Assembly: GCF_012641465.1 (NCBI RefSeq)
Contig: NZ_JABAIK010000007.1
Span: forward strand, 156,296 to 220,295
Source: Vibrio agarilyticus
GTDB taxonomy: Bacteria; Pseudomonadota; Gammaproteobacteria; Enterobacterales; Vibrionaceae
Direction: 5' to 3'
DNA: 64,000 bases
In this document: positions 28,927 through 38,534 of the stretch, in pieces
Layout of the letters: each line of letters opens with the position of its first letter
Numbering within the stretch: position 1 is the stretch's first letter
The notes under the pieces: generated by a model
The model's database searches: none
What the model saw: the letters and a program-made list of their open reading frames with translations, nothing else
What the model was told of the DNA's origin: nothing
Program-made: the position numbers and the translations under genes

Positions 28927-30077
28927 ATTTGGCCTTCATTAAACCCTTTCTGAAAATAGAGCACTTTTTGCAAATAACGCCGTGCTTCATCTTTGGGATG
29001 TTGCGTGGTTAATGCATCATACACTTGCTTGGCTGATAGACTATTGAGTTCGTTCATGGCGCGTTTGCGGTCGTTGTCAAACGTGCTAAGAAGCCCACCA
29101 GTCCCACCGTTATACGCCGAAATCATACTAAAGTGCTTCGACGTTTCATTTTTTACCTCTTTGAGGTAACGGTTTTTCAATATATAGAAATAAGCCGCAC
29201 CAGTATCGATGTTATTGGCCGGATCAAAAAGATACTCTTTTGTCGGAATACCCGACTGACCTTTGACCAAATTAAACACATCCGCACCCGCGGTTTTTGG
29301 GATCACTTGCATCAAACCATATGCGCCAGCATGACTCACCGCGTACGGGTTAAAACTACTTTCGGTCTTGATCACCGCATAAATCAGATCTTCCGAAATA
29401 CCATAGCGTGCCGCCGCTTCACGAACCAGATGAGCGTATTGGTATTCACGCTGCTCTAAGTGATTTTGCACCATCGCAATTTCAACATAGTGCGCTTTCC
29501 CCTTTTTCATCGGCTTAGATTGCAAACGATGCTCAATTAAATAATCGGCATAACGGTTGGCGCGCCATTCCCACTCAATGGGTTTATTATCGTGATCGAG
29601 CACTTGTCCCAATAAAAACGGTTTGCCTTTGAGCACCGCTTGCTTATCACTAAATAGCTCTGCGTGTTGCGGGTCCGCTGGCATGAGCAGCGTTTGCACA
29701 ATCGCTTTTTGTAATTTCTCTACCGCTTGGTATTGTGAAATGGTTGCTACGTATATTTTGCCTTGCTCAAAATCAATGTGCGCGCGAGTGCTGTAGCCAT
29801 CAAGATACTTAACGTAACGATGCTTACCAGCCTCAACATAATCCTCATCACCCCACTGCTTTTTCACTTGTGTCGAAAGATATCGAAACAGTTTTTCAAC
29901 CTCTTCGGCCCTCGGATTCGACGTACTAGAAGGTGGCAAGACATTTGGTGAAGAAACACTTGGAATGGTTCCAGGAATCACAGTAGGCTCACATCGGCAA
30001 GCCTGTGGCTCTGGCGCCATGGTACAAGCGGATAATGTCACTCCAATCACTAGGGCAACAATAAGGTGTCGTATCAT
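28923..30077 (-). CDS. mltC: Membrane-bound lytic murein transglycosylase C
   Basis: Outer-membrane lipoprotein that cleaves peptidoglycan glycan strands. 384 residues, a little longer than E. coli MltC (359). Lipobox LSAC with Cys18, a proline/serine linker, an MltC N-terminal domain, and the SLT domain with the catalytic Glu in AVIKTESSFNP, followed by GAYGLMQVIPKTAG and AYNGGTGG. Stop codon lies in a palindromic element. An ERIC-like repeat lies 76 bases upstream of the start. Confidence 0.94.
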   Translation of the reverse strand: MIRHLIVALVIGVTLSACTMAPEPQACRCEPTVIPGTIPSVSSPNVLPPSSTSNPRAEEVEKLFRYLSTQVKKQWGDEDYVEAGKHRYVKYLDGYSTRAHIDFEQGKIYVATISQYQAVEKLQKAIVQTLLMPADPQHAELFSDKQAVLKGKPFLLGQVLDHDNKPIEWEWRANRYADYLIEHRLQSKPMKKGKAHYVEIAMVQNHLEQREYQYAHLVREAAARYGISEDLIYAVIKTESSFNPYAVSHAGAYGLMQVIPKTAGADVFNLVKGQSGIPTKEYLFDPANNIDTGAAYFYILKNRYLKEVKNETSKHFSMISAYNGGTGGLLSTFDNDRKRAMNELNSLSAKQVYDALTTQHPKDEARRYLQKVLYFQKGFNEGQI

Positions 30078-30523
30078 AATCTCATTTTTATTTGATGTTC
30101 ATCCCGCCTCAGTCATTAACACGTTTCAGCCATCATCTAGTAACAACGGGGCTATACCCTTCCTACTTGAAGTTGCAGCTGTGTTGGCTGGCTCTCACAA
30201 ACCTCATCACATAGCTTATCTATGCTCAGAGGCTTTGTTCGCTTGCCGCCTACCTGCATCTCCAAGTTGTTTGGGTATAACAGACATCGATTTGATTTGG
30301 ATGCCAGCGTATTTAGATGTAACAAGCAACAACCAAAATAGAAAAGTGCATACAACTTAATCAGGACAAAATAACCGGAGTAATAAATTTAATAATAAAA
30401 GATAGCGCGCCCCAACCAAACTTAAGATTTTTGTCCTGTCGATAATTAACCAAAATATCGATTTTATTAAACTCCTAACGAAAATAATGTGTGACATGCA
30501 GCCAGAATGCGTCAATCACACAT
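30078..30523. other. Intergenic region mltC / BCCT transporter
   Basis: Contains the ERIC-like repeat at 30153-30279, then about 240 bases of AT-rich DNA with no gene (30280-30523), which probably includes the mltC promoter. Confidence 0.5.
30153..30279 (-). repeat. ERIC-like repeat, full 127 bp
   Basis: TATACCCTTCCTACTTGAAG to CAAGTTGTTTGGGTATA, in reverse orientation. Exactly 127 bases, the classic ERIC length; the central hairpin has lost bases compared with the 138-base copies. Confidence 0.82.
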
Positions 30524-30554
30524 AAAAAAAGAGCATGAAGTCATGCTCTTTTTT
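30524..30554 (-). terminator. Terminator of the BCCT transporter gene
   Basis: AAAAAAAGAGCATGA, AG, TCATGCTCTTTTTT, 21 bases past the stop of the minus-strand transporter gene; could also work for the other strand. Confidence 0.87.
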
Positions 30555-30574
30555 GTGAGGCTCAAAAAATCGAC

Positions 30575-32248
30575 TTATTTCTGAGTCGCCAATTTTGGCG
30601 CACGTTTCGAAGGCAAGCGTGGTTCACTGCTTAGCCCTTTAACAACCGCGACCGTTGCCACCAAAAGCACAATGGTAAACGGTAAGCCCGTTGCTACGGC
30701 CATGGCTTGCGCCGCGCCCAAACCGCCACCCAACATGAGCGCGATAGCCACAAGACCCAAGAAGCTACACCAGAATACGCGTTGTGGTGTCGGTGCATCC
30801 ACTTTGCCGCCTGCAGCAATGGTATCAATCACTAATGAGCCAGAGTCCGCTGATGTGATAAAGAACACCACAATCAACACAATACCCACCAATGAGGTGA
30901 TTTCAGCCATCGGCAATACATCAAGCATTGCGAACAGTTTTAATGGCAATTCAGCATTAAATACCGCTTGGTAACCATCATTCACATATTGACCAATTGC
31001 TGTTCCGCCAAAGGCCGTCATCCACAACACACAAACGGTTGATGGAATGAGCATTACGCAGATACAAAACTCACGGACACTGCGTCCACGAGACACGCGT
31101 GCAATAAACATCGCAACAAATGGTGACCATGAAATCCACCATGCCCAATAGAACGCAGTCCAACCTTGCGAGAAGTTGACATCTTCACGTCCAACTGGCA
31201 CCGACAGCGCTGGCGTATTAACAATATAAGCCCAGATATTGTCAAAGAAGCCGGTGAAAATCGCTAGGGTTGGACCGACAATCACCACGAAGAACAGCAG
31301 CAGCGCTGCCGCAATCATATTGATTTCGGACAAGCGTTTAACACCACTATCAAGCCCTTTCACCACTGAAATGAGCGCTAGCGCTGTGATGATCACAATC
31401 AAAACAATTTTGGTGGTTTCATTAACTGGAATATCAAAAAGATAGTTCAGTCCTGATGCCGCTTGTTCTGAGCCATAGCCTAGAGACGTCGCCAAACCGA
31501 ATACTGTCGCGACAACAGCCAACGTATCGATGATATGTCCAATCCAGCCCCAAATACGCTCACCAAATAATGGGTAGAAAATCGAGCGCATCGTCAATGG
31601 CAAACCTTTGTTAAACGAGAACAGCGCTAAGCCAAGTGCTAATGTGGCGTAGATTGCCCAAGGGTGCAGGCCCCAGTGGTAGATAGTGGCCGCTTGAGCC
31701 AGCAGTTCTGCTTCTTTGGCATTCCCAACTGCGCCAGCAAGTGGTGCCCAGTCAGTACGTACACCATCTGCGCCAACGGTCACGCCACCTAAAGCTGAAC
31801 TAAAGTGTGACATAGGCTCAGACACACCGAAAAATAGCAGACCGATACCCATACCTGCGGCAAACAGCATCGCAAGCCAACCAGTGTAGCTGTAGTCAGG
31901 TGTCGCTTCTGTACCACCAATACGGACACGACCTAACGGCGAGACAATAAGACCAAAACAGAGAATAACAAAGACGTTACCTGCGATAAGGAAGAACCAA
32001 TCAAGGGTTGATATTAACCAACTGCGTAGGCCGGAAAAAAGAGGTTCAACATGCTCACGAAATAGCAGTGTTAAAACGACAAAAAGAATAATAGAGAGGC
32101 CTGAAATGGCAAAAACGCGGTTGTGAATATCTAAACCAAAAGGGCCAACTTTTAAAGCAACGTTATCTTGACCGACTTGATAATCAGTATCGATTGCATT
32201 GACTTTACCCTCAGGGCTTTGAATACCACCATTATTATCAGTGCTCAC
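30575..32248 (-). CDS. BCCT-family betaine/choline/carnitine transporter
   Basis: 557 residues, 12 membrane segments. The substrate-path motif GMGIGLLFFGVSEP is at about 130-143 and the BCCT tryptophan motif FYWAWWISWSPFVAMFIARVS-like segment at about 365-385. The Gly-Met-Gly-Ile-Gly glycine motif resembles sodium-coupled betaine carriers. Hydrophilic N-terminal tail of about 45 residues, short C-tail, so strong osmotic gating by a long C-terminus is unlikely. Vibrios carry several BCCT paralogues for compatible solutes; which solute this one uses cannot be read from sequence. Monocistronic. Confidence 0.92.
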   Translation of the reverse strand: MSTDNNGGIQSPEGKVNAIDTDYQVGQDNVALKVGPFGLDIHNRVFAISGLSIILFVVLTLLFREHVEPLFSGLRSWLISTLDWFFLIAGNVFVILCFGLIVSPLGRVRIGGTEATPDYSYTGWLAMLFAAGMGIGLLFFGVSEPMSHFSSALGGVTVGADGVRTDWAPLAGAVGNAKEAELLAQAATIYHWGLHPWAIYATLALGLALFSFNKGLPLTMRSIFYPLFGERIWGWIGHIIDTLAVVATVFGLATSLGYGSEQAASGLNYLFDIPVNETTKIVLIVIITALALISVVKGLDSGVKRLSEINMIAAALLLFFVVIVGPTLAIFTGFFDNIWAYIVNTPALSVPVGREDVNFSQGWTAFYWAWWISWSPFVAMFIARVSRGRSVREFCICVMLIPSTVCVLWMTAFGGTAIGQYVNDGYQAVFNAELPLKLFAMLDVLPMAEITSLVGIVLIVVFFITSADSGSLVIDTIAAGGKVDAPTPQRVFWCSFLGLVAIALMLGGGLGAAQAMAVATGLPFTIVLLVATVAVVKGLSSEPRLPSKRAPKLATQK

Positions 32249-32496
32249 GAATTAACTCCTTAAAAACGTGAATACAATGTGAATTGAATCGGATGCAAAA
32301 ACACTTACTGTATTTTTTGTGGGCATCCATTCGCCAATTTGAAGAGTGTTGTTATTGTTTGGCTCCATTGTTAGAAAATCGAAAAAATTTTAACCCTATT
32401 ACTGATAATGTAAAGTTAAAAATACTAATCAACCGTGTGACTGAACAATATCTCCCCGCGCAAACGTTTAAATGCGTCCACGTTTAGGGATATTTG

Positions 32497-33228
32497 CTAT
32501 TGCCACAATAACTTTATGGGCATTGATGGTTCAAAATGGTACGCCACTTGTGCCTGCCACAATTCTGCCGTGGCCAATGCGTCGGTTAACGCATGATGTG
32601 GCGCATAAGCAGGTAATCCATAACGTTCACGCGCATGCGCCAATCGCACCGAGCCAGGCTTTTTCCCTTTGAGCCAATTAAGCCACCCTTTACACTGCTC
32701 TCGCTGTACAAAGGCTTCTAAATCCAAGGTATCAATGACTGGAAATTCAATGCCTTCTGCAAGACGTACTAATAGCGCTTGATGGATAAACTCCCGCTCA
32801 ATTTTTTTGTAGTGGACCACCACAACCTTACCCGCAAGTGCGTTTAACACCTCTTCTAATACAATATTTAGATCCGGCGCCTGTTTAACATCCGAGTCGG
32901 TAATGCCGTGAATAATCACCGACTCTTCGTTCATTTCTCGATGCGGGTTAATCACCCAATGCGCGGACTCTTTGCATCGAATACGCTGTAACGAAAACGG
33001 CACGAGCCCTATAGTCAAAATAGCGTCATTTTGAGAATCAAGCCCGGTGGTTTCAAAATCTAATGCCACGAAAGGCACCTCAGATAAAGGAGTATCCCCG
33101 CTCACCACCCCTTGCTGATAATAATCAATCAAACGTGGATCTTGGGCTTTACTTGCCAAATCGGCAAAGCGCTCTGGCCAATTAGCAACGCCTGAATTAT
33201 TAAATCTCGCGGCTGTTTTTAGACTCAT
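32497..33228 (-). CDS. DnaQ-like DEDDh 3'-5' exonuclease
   Basis: 243 residues. The exonuclease motifs are ALDFETTGLDSQ (ExoI, Asp and Glu near 57-59), VVVHYKKIEREFI (ExoII), and HHALTDALATAELW (ExoIII with His and Asp). A 50-residue N-terminal extension precedes the fold. Such orphan epsilon-like proteins degrade single-stranded DNA or RNA; they are not the replicative proofreader, for which dnaQ is distinct. Its ATG overlaps the stop of the upstream cNMP/CBS/DUF294 gene by four bases, so the two are coupled and probably work together. Confidence 0.88.
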   Translation of the reverse strand: MSLKTAARFNNSGVANWPERFADLASKAQDPRLIDYYQQGVVSGDTPLSEVPFVALDFETTGLDSQNDAILTIGLVPFSLQRIRCKESAHWVINPHREMNEESVIIHGITDSDVKQAPDLNIVLEEVLNALAGKVVVVHYKKIEREFIHQALLVRLAEGIEFPVIDTLDLEAFVQREQCKGWLNWLKGKKPGSVRLAHARERYGLPAYAPHHALTDALATAELWQAQVAYHFEPSMPIKLLWQ

Positions 33229-35117
33229 TTGCTGCTTCTCTGGTAACGGAATTTTATAAAGTTCTGCGCATTACTTAATATTTGAAACGCTGCTTTTAAG
33301 TTGCGTCTCTCAAATTCCGACATATTTTCAGGTTCCACACTATTATCCGGTGTTTCACCATTTTCTAAATCCAAAGCTTGATGGCGAATGCGAACCATAT
33401 AAATAAGCTCCATGGCGTCGCGCAAATCTTGACCACGTCCGTTCGGCAAAATGCCAGCCGCAATAATGTCATCCAATCGTTCAAATGAATTTTGCGCGCG
33501 CGAGCCTACCGCAAGTGCGTGTACGCGAACAAGATCGGCCAACGGCGCGGTGCCACGTCGTTTTAGATTGATAGAATTGCGATGACGCCCATCTTTCTCC
33601 ATGACAAAATCTTTAAAAAAGCCCAGTGGTGGCGTGCGATTAATCGCGTTATGCGCCATACAAGCCAAAAAGCGATTATTCCGCCGCGCGCGACGCACAA
33701 TAAAACTGCTCAGCTGTTCAGCCCACTTTCTTCTGCCATAAACACCAGTAATATCAAAGAAAATTGAACTATTGAGCAAACGTTCCGGGTTGGGGTTATC
33801 TATCCAGTCGGCAAAACAGGTTTCCCACTCTTCTCGTGTTTTACGCCACTTCGGATTGGTGGCCATAATATCGCCCGTACAGTAACTGTAGCCGCACTGA
33901 TCAAGCCCATCACAAACGAACTTTGCCAACTCAGCAAAATATTCACCATGCAGCGTTTCATCGTAACTATTGTCTAAAATCAGAGCGTTATCTTGATCTG
34001 TCACAATGAGCTGTTCATCTCGCGCCATAGAGCCCATTGCCACCAAACAGTACGGAATTGGCGGGGGGCCTAGTTGCTCTTCGGCGAGCTCAGCAAGGCG
34101 CTGTTTAAAGCTGGCACCAATCACCGCCATTGCCGTTCCCACCATATGAGCATTGGCATCTTCATCGACCATGCGCACAAAACAATCTTTAACTTGACCA
34201 GCAATGCCGCGCAATTCTTCAACCGTCGTTTGCTGAAAAATTGAGCTCACTAGCAACAAACTGTTTTGTGACTCATAACGAACAATATCCGTCATACCGA
34301 TAATACCAACCGGCATGCGCTCTTTAATAATCGGCAGATGATGCACGTTGTAGCGCAGCATCATTAGCATGGCTTCAAACACATACGCGTTGTAGTCCAG
34401 CGAAACCACATCGGTACTCATCACTTCGGCGACGGGTAAATTTGTGTCAATACCTTGTGAGATGACTCGAATGCAGAGATCTCTATCGGTTAATATTCCG
34501 AGCAGTCGCTCCGACTCTTCTTCTTCCTCTTCATCCCAAGGCGCCGTGCCTACCACCAGCAGCGACGTCACGTTCTCCTCAGCCATCAGATTGGCGGCTT
34601 GCTGTATCGAATGCTGGGGTGAAATCATGACAGGGTCACGCGCGATGATTTTGCGCGCTTTTACCGTAGTCAAGTCATTCCCTTCACCATGATTTGAGAC
34701 AACCGTCCTCAGTCTGGCGCTGTCCTCAAGCTCCATAAAATCGGCAAAATAATCAAATTCGTCACACAACTGATTAAAAATGTCGGCGGGAATGCAATAC
34801 ACCAAAGTATCTTCAATCGCTTTGGCTGGCATACGCACGCGATTGTTCATTAATAATCCCATTTGGCCAAAAACACAGCCCGTGTCGATACGGTTATATA
34901 ACTCCCCTTTACGGCGATAGAGTTCCATCGCGCCACTTCGAATCATATAGAGATCTTGAATCTGATCACCCACGTTGAGCACCATGCTGCCGGCGCGGTA
35001 GTAGGCAACCTCAACATTCATTGCAATATGACGTAGTTTGTCGTCTGGCAGATCATCAAAAGGGGGGTATTGGCTGATAAAATTAAGTACTTCGAGTTGT
35101 TCAGCTTCCATGTCCAT
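33225..35117 (-). CDS. cNMP-binding/CBS/DUF294 nucleotidyltransferase-like protein
   Basis: 630 residues. Domains in order: cyclic-nucleotide-binding-like (about 10-130), a CBS pair (about 160-300) containing an acidic insert DEEEEEESER, a DUF294 nucleotidyltransferase-like domain with GSMARDEQLIVTDQDN near 370-385, and the DUF294 C-terminal helical domain. The GS..R..Q...TDQD pattern is like GlnD/GlnE-type transferases, so it may transfer nucleotides to a protein partner in response to adenine nucleotides. Such proteins sit with a DnaQ-like exonuclease in many gammaproteobacteria. The cellular role is not known. Confidence 0.85.
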   Translation of the reverse strand: MDMEAEQLEVLNFISQYPPFDDLPDDKLRHIAMNVEVAYYRAGSMVLNVGDQIQDLYMIRSGAMELYRRKGELYNRIDTGCVFGQMGLLMNNRVRMPAKAIEDTLVYCIPADIFNQLCDEFDYFADFMELEDSARLRTVVSNHGEGNDLTTVKARKIIARDPVMISPQHSIQQAANLMAEENVTSLLVVGTAPWDEEEEEESERLLGILTDRDLCIRVISQGIDTNLPVAEVMSTDVVSLDYNAYVFEAMLMMLRYNVHHLPIIKERMPVGIIGMTDIVRYESQNSLLLVSSIFQQTTVEELRGIAGQVKDCFVRMVDEDANAHMVGTAMAVIGASFKQRLAELAEEQLGPPPIPYCLVAMGSMARDEQLIVTDQDNALILDNSYDETLHGEYFAELAKFVCDGLDQCGYSYCTGDIMATNPKWRKTREEWETCFADWIDNPNPERLLNSSIFFDITGVYGRRKWAEQLSSFIVRRARRNNRFLACMAHNAINRTPPLGFFKDFVMEKDGRHRNSINLKRRGTAPLADLVRVHALAVGSRAQNSFERLDDIIAAGILPNGRGQDLRDAMELIYMVRIRHQALDLENGETPDNSVEPENMSEFERRNLKAAFQILSNAQNFIKFRYQRSSK

Positions 35118-35438
35118 ATCCGTGATGGGTATTTATCGCGAAGATGTAACATTAAAAGAACGTTCTAACAATGATTTAGATCTTGAAACTAACAACTCTT
35201 GCCGTCCAACCACTAAGCAACTGGACTCCAAAAACAAAAAGGGGAACTACCTAGGGTATGAGCGTATATACCCAAACAACTTAAAGATGCAGGTAGGCGG
35301 CAAACGAGCAAAGCCTCTGAGCACTTCGTGAACATAGATGAGCTATGTGATGAGGTCTGTCAGTGTCAGTCAACACCGCTGCAACTTCAAGTAGGACGGG
35401 GATAGGGAAACGACGGGAGGCAAGCTCCCGCACACCAC
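35118..35438. other. Intergenic region holding an ERIC-like repeat
   Basis: 321 bases. The first 150 (upstream of the DUF294 gene) contain no gene and should hold its promoter; 35267-35405 is a repeat; 35416-35430 is a small GGGAG/CTCCC hairpin without T run. Confidence 0.5.
35267..35405 (+). repeat. ERIC-like repeat
   Basis: TATACCCAAACAACTTAAAG at the left, AACTTCAAGTAGGACGGGGA at the right; 139 bases with the same inner blocks as the copy at 18193. Confidence 0.8.
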
Positions 35439-35870
35439 TTATTCAACATTGACCGTAATTACCTGAGACACCACCGGCTTCTCATGGGGAATGTGATTGC
35501 CATCACCGAGTACCAACTGCAAGGTATGCTTACCTGGCTCTAATGTAATAAACGTCTGGGACTGCGCTTTGCCAAAATGCAAAATATTTTCGGTTGCAGG
35601 CAGTGGCACCGCCATATCGGGTACAGAGTCAACATCGATTAATAAATGATGATGCCCTGTGTTTGGCTCAAATGTGCCAGCCGGCGCTAACGTCATCCCT
35701 TCGATACCAAACTCCACTTTAAATGTGGCCGGTACCGTTGCACCATTTTTCGGTTCAATGATAAACACCCTGGCCCCTTCTGGGGAGGGCGTGGCTGCAA
35801 AAACAGAGCCGGACACCAGTCCCCCACAGGCACAAACTATCACCACCAACGCACGAACGATTAAGTTCAT
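35439..35870 (-). CDS. DUF4399 periplasmic protein
   Basis: 143 residues from ATG 35870, which has GAGAGAGG upstream (the frame is open to 35885). Signal peptide ends VFAA near residue 25. The mature part contains VFIIEPKNGATVPATFKV, NTGHHHLLID and LGDGNHIPHEKP, the histidine-containing blocks of DUF4399. The two HHH/H clusters suggest metal binding, but the function of this family is not known. Monocistronic. Confidence 0.8.
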   Translation of the reverse strand: MNLIVRALVVIVCACGGLVSGSVFAATPSPEGARVFIIEPKNGATVPATFKVEFGIEGMTLAPAGTFEPNTGHHHLLIDVDSVPDMAVPLPATENILHFGKAQSQTFITLEPGKHTLQLVLGDGNHIPHEKPVVSQVITVNVE

Positions 35871-36006
35871 TACCTCTCTCCTCACGTTAGTTAACCCCCA
35901 TTAAGCGGGCTAATCCGCAAAAGTATTGATGGCATTGGTCGACTTTGCCCTGCAAATCCTGCTGATGCTTGAAAATGAAACGTTATCCTACCGTGTGCTT
36001 GGTCGC

Positions 36007-37347
36007 TTAGAATGGAAAAAGCGTATTCCTATTGGTTTGTAGCAAGGCTTGCAGTGCATGCAGCCCCTGCTTAAAACGAGCCTCATCAGAAATGGACATT
36101 AATGACAACCGCACATGGTCGGCCACTTGCCCATCGGCACTAAAATAACTGCCGCTGGTCACTAATATCCCCTGATTTTTTGCTTCCATTGTAAACCTAT
36201 CCGCTTGCCAGTCTTGAGGTAATGGTAACCAGATATGATAGCCATGAGCTTGCCATGAGACTTGAGTCAGAATATCAGCGGCGATCTGGCGACGACGTTT
36301 CGCAATATCTCGCTGAACCGCCGCGATACGAAACGCCTCTTGTGATTCAATTAAACATGTCGCAGCAATAAAATTGAGTGGTGACGACAGCCAAATATCG
36401 GAACGTATGAACGCATTTAACACGTTCACTTGCGGTTGTGGCGCTTTAATAAAGCCGCACCTCATCGCCGGACTTATCGCCTTAGATAACGCCGAGATAT
36501 GGAAGGTATAATCCGGAGCAAAATTGGCAATCGGCTCACAAGGCGCCTCATTTAAAAACGCGTAGATATCATCTTCAATGAGCCAAACTTGATGTTGATT
36601 AATCAAGTGAGCAATCGCCTTTTTGCGTGCTTGCGACATCAATGCACCGGTTGGATTTTGATGATTTGGCACCACAATTACCAATGTGGGATCATGCTCA
36701 ACTAATGCCGCTTGTAAAGAATCTGGGCATAGACCTTGCTCGTCCAACGCGACGCTCACGACTTGCCTACCCGCTAAACTTGCGATCGCCAGAATCCCTG
36801 GGTAAGTCAATGCTTCGACCAAAATGGTATCACCAGGTCGAGTCATACTGTGAATGATCAAAGAAAGGGCGTGCTGCGCGCCGTTGGTTAATAGCGTGTT
36901 GCTGCTATTACCACCCAGTAACCCGTACTCTTTTGCCCACATAACGCCGGCCTCGCGATGCGCTTCGTGGCCCGAGCCTTCGACATACCCGATCGCCACA
37001 GCAGAAAACTGCTCTGCCGCTTGCTGGTAGGCTTTTTTAAGTGGTGCAACATTAACGTCGAGACAAGGCTGCAACAATGAAAAATTAAAGTACTTTTCAT
37101 CATTCGGGGCTTGTATCGCTTGCCCCAATTCAGTGTGCGCTCGAACAAAGGTTCCTCGACCAACAAATGAGTCTAGTCGCCCACGCTCACTCAACAATTT
37201 ATACGCCTTAGCGATCGTCGCGGGGGTCGTTTTAAGTTCATCCGCTAACGCTCGGTGAGTTGGCAGCTTTGAATTGGGCAAATACTCACCACTATTAATT
37301 TTTTGCTCAATTATTTCTGCAATTTTTGTGAATTTATCGTCACTCAC
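36007..37347 (-). CDS. MocR-type transcriptional regulator (GntR HTH fused to aminotransferase fold)
   Basis: 446 residues from GTG 37347, which follows AGGAG by eight bases; an ATG at 37386 is in frame but lacks a ribosome site. The N-terminal winged helix (KLPTHRALADELKTTPATIAKAYKLL) is GntR-type. The remainder is a PLP-dependent class I aminotransferase fold with the likely Schiff-base lysine in HISALSKAISPAMRCGF. Such proteins sense an amino compound or PLP and normally control the divergent genes. Here these are the oxygenase, dehydrogenase and TSUP exporter starting at 37503. This makes it the best candidate for the operator at 37430-37448. Confidence 0.9.
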   Translation of the reverse strand: MSDDKFTKIAEIIEQKINSGEYLPNSKLPTHRALADELKTTPATIAKAYKLLSERGRLDSFVGRGTFVRAHTELGQAIQAPNDEKYFNFSLLQPCLDVNVAPLKKAYQQAAEQFSAVAIGYVEGSGHEAHREAGVMWAKEYGLLGGNSSNTLLTNGAQHALSLIIHSMTRPGDTILVEALTYPGILAIASLAGRQVVSVALDEQGLCPDSLQAALVEHDPTLVIVVPNHQNPTGALMSQARKKAIAHLINQHQVWLIEDDIYAFLNEAPCEPIANFAPDYTFHISALSKAISPAMRCGFIKAPQPQVNVLNAFIRSDIWLSSPLNFIAATCLIESQEAFRIAAVQRDIAKRRRQIAADILTQVSWQAHGYHIWLPLPQDWQADRFTMEAKNQGILVTSGSYFSADGQVADHVRLSLMSISDEARFKQGLHALQALLQTNRNTLFPF

Positions 37348-37429
37348 ACGGCATCTCCTAAAAAGAACTTGGTCATTATAAAGCAATGCTTCTGCCTATT
37401 CGCTCAAAAAATCCATTTTCAAACAATTA

Positions 37430-37448
37430 TGACAATTGACATATGTCA
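37430..37448. promoter_or_regulatory. Candidate MocR operator between the divergent units
   Basis: TGACATATGTCA (37437-37448) is a perfect 12-base palindrome, preceded by a direct TGACA at 37430-37434. The arrangement of direct plus inverted copies is common for MocR sites. TTGACA at 37436-37441 could be the -35 box of the rightward operon; no good -10 was found. Confidence 0.5.
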
Positions 37449-37502
37449 TTGTGAATAATAGTCTAGTTCAAAACGAAATACTAACAACAAAACTTAGGCT
37501 AG

Positions 37503-38525
37503 ATGATGTACAAATATCGCGAAAGAGACATTCCACCTCCAACAATAAATGAAATACACCTATCGTATGACGCGAATAGAAAGATAAAAAATGCCTTTCA
37601 AAGTTTACGATTAAACGGAGATAACGCCTGGCTTAACGCAAGGGACTGGCTAGGCTCGACAATCCAACATGCCATTTCACCATCGCAACTCAGTGCCCTG
37701 GTTAAATTTAAGCAAGATCCCGCAAAAACCGCACTGATTATACGTGGGCTTCCTATTGATTCTGAACTTGGCGCAACGCCTTATGGTGGTTATCTCGCTC
37801 CAGAGAAAACACCGGTTGCAACGGGCTGCCACATTGGCATATATCAATTAATGCAAATTGAACCAATATCTTACATCAATGAAAACAAAGGATTGTTGTT
37901 TCGCCACGTCGTACCGTCGACCAAAGGTCAACAAGAAAAATCATCGCACGGGTCGATACACACCTTCGGCCATCACGTCGACAACCCCGATTTGCCGCTG
38001 AAACCGGAACCGATTCAAAATGAAAGCCGCTGCCCTGAATTTTTATCACTCATGGCCCTTCGATCAGACTTAAAGGTGAGATCCAATTTTATTTTGCTCG
38101 ACGACATTATTAACAATTTAAGCCAAGGTGTTATCGAAGAACTTAAAAAGGCGAATTACCATATTCAGCGTCCAGACTCTTTTGGACAAGCAAAAATCAC
38201 TCGGCTACCACTTGTGGTCTGTGGACCAGATGGCGTGCTTTCTTGTCGTTACGATAAAGAAAATACAACCCCACTGACCGAACAAGCCGCAGCCGCCCTA
38301 GTCATGCTTGAAGCTCAACTTAAAAATGGACAGATCAAAAATGACATCACCTATCAACCAGGTGATTTCTTAATCATCAAAAATCAGCGTGTTCTCCATA
38401 GCCGAGAAGGTTTTCGCTCTCGAAATGACGGCGCTGATCGATGGCTAATACGATTATTCGGCATGAGCTCACTTGACCAAATAATTTCAATCAATAATGC
38501 ATCACCACACATTGGAAAAGATTAA
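37503..38525 (+). CDS. Fe(II)/2-oxoglutarate-dependent dioxygenase, clavaminate synthase / AsnO-like (TauD superfamily)
   Basis: 340 residues, cytoplasmic. The metal triad is likely His158-x-Asp160 in GHHVDNP and His299 in RVLHSREGF; Arg314 or Arg317 in RWLIRLFG would hold 2-oxoglutarate. The N-terminal NIRG-like IIRGLPID and PEFLSLMALRSD match clavaminate synthase and asparagine 3-hydroxylase types, which hydroxylate free amino acids or derivatives. The substrate is unknown. The PLP-type regulator and the following beta-hydroxyacid dehydrogenase suggest that it hydroxylates an amino or sulfonic acid for catabolism. First gene of a three-gene operon. Confidence 0.8.
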   Translation: MMYKYRERDIPPPTINEIHLSYDANRKIKNAFQSLRLNGDNAWLNARDWLGSTIQHAISPSQLSALVKFKQDPAKTALIIRGLPIDSELGATPYGGYLAPEKTPVATGCHIGIYQLMQIEPISYINENKGLLFRHVVPSTKGQQEKSSHGSIHTFGHHVDNPDLPLKPEPIQNESRCPEFLSLMALRSDLKVRSNFILLDDIINNLSQGVIEELKKANYHIQRPDSFGQAKITRLPLVVCGPDGVLSCRYDKENTTPLTEQAAAALVMLEAQLKNGQIKNDITYQPGDFLIIKNQRVLHSREGFRSRNDGADRWLIRLFGMSSLDQIISINNASPHIGKD

Positions 38526-38534
38526 GGGAATAAT

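Noticed and set aside
32284-32487. 67-codon open frame between the BCCT and exonuclease genes
   Set aside because: No supporting ribosome site or family similarity; the region is more likely the BCCT promoter.
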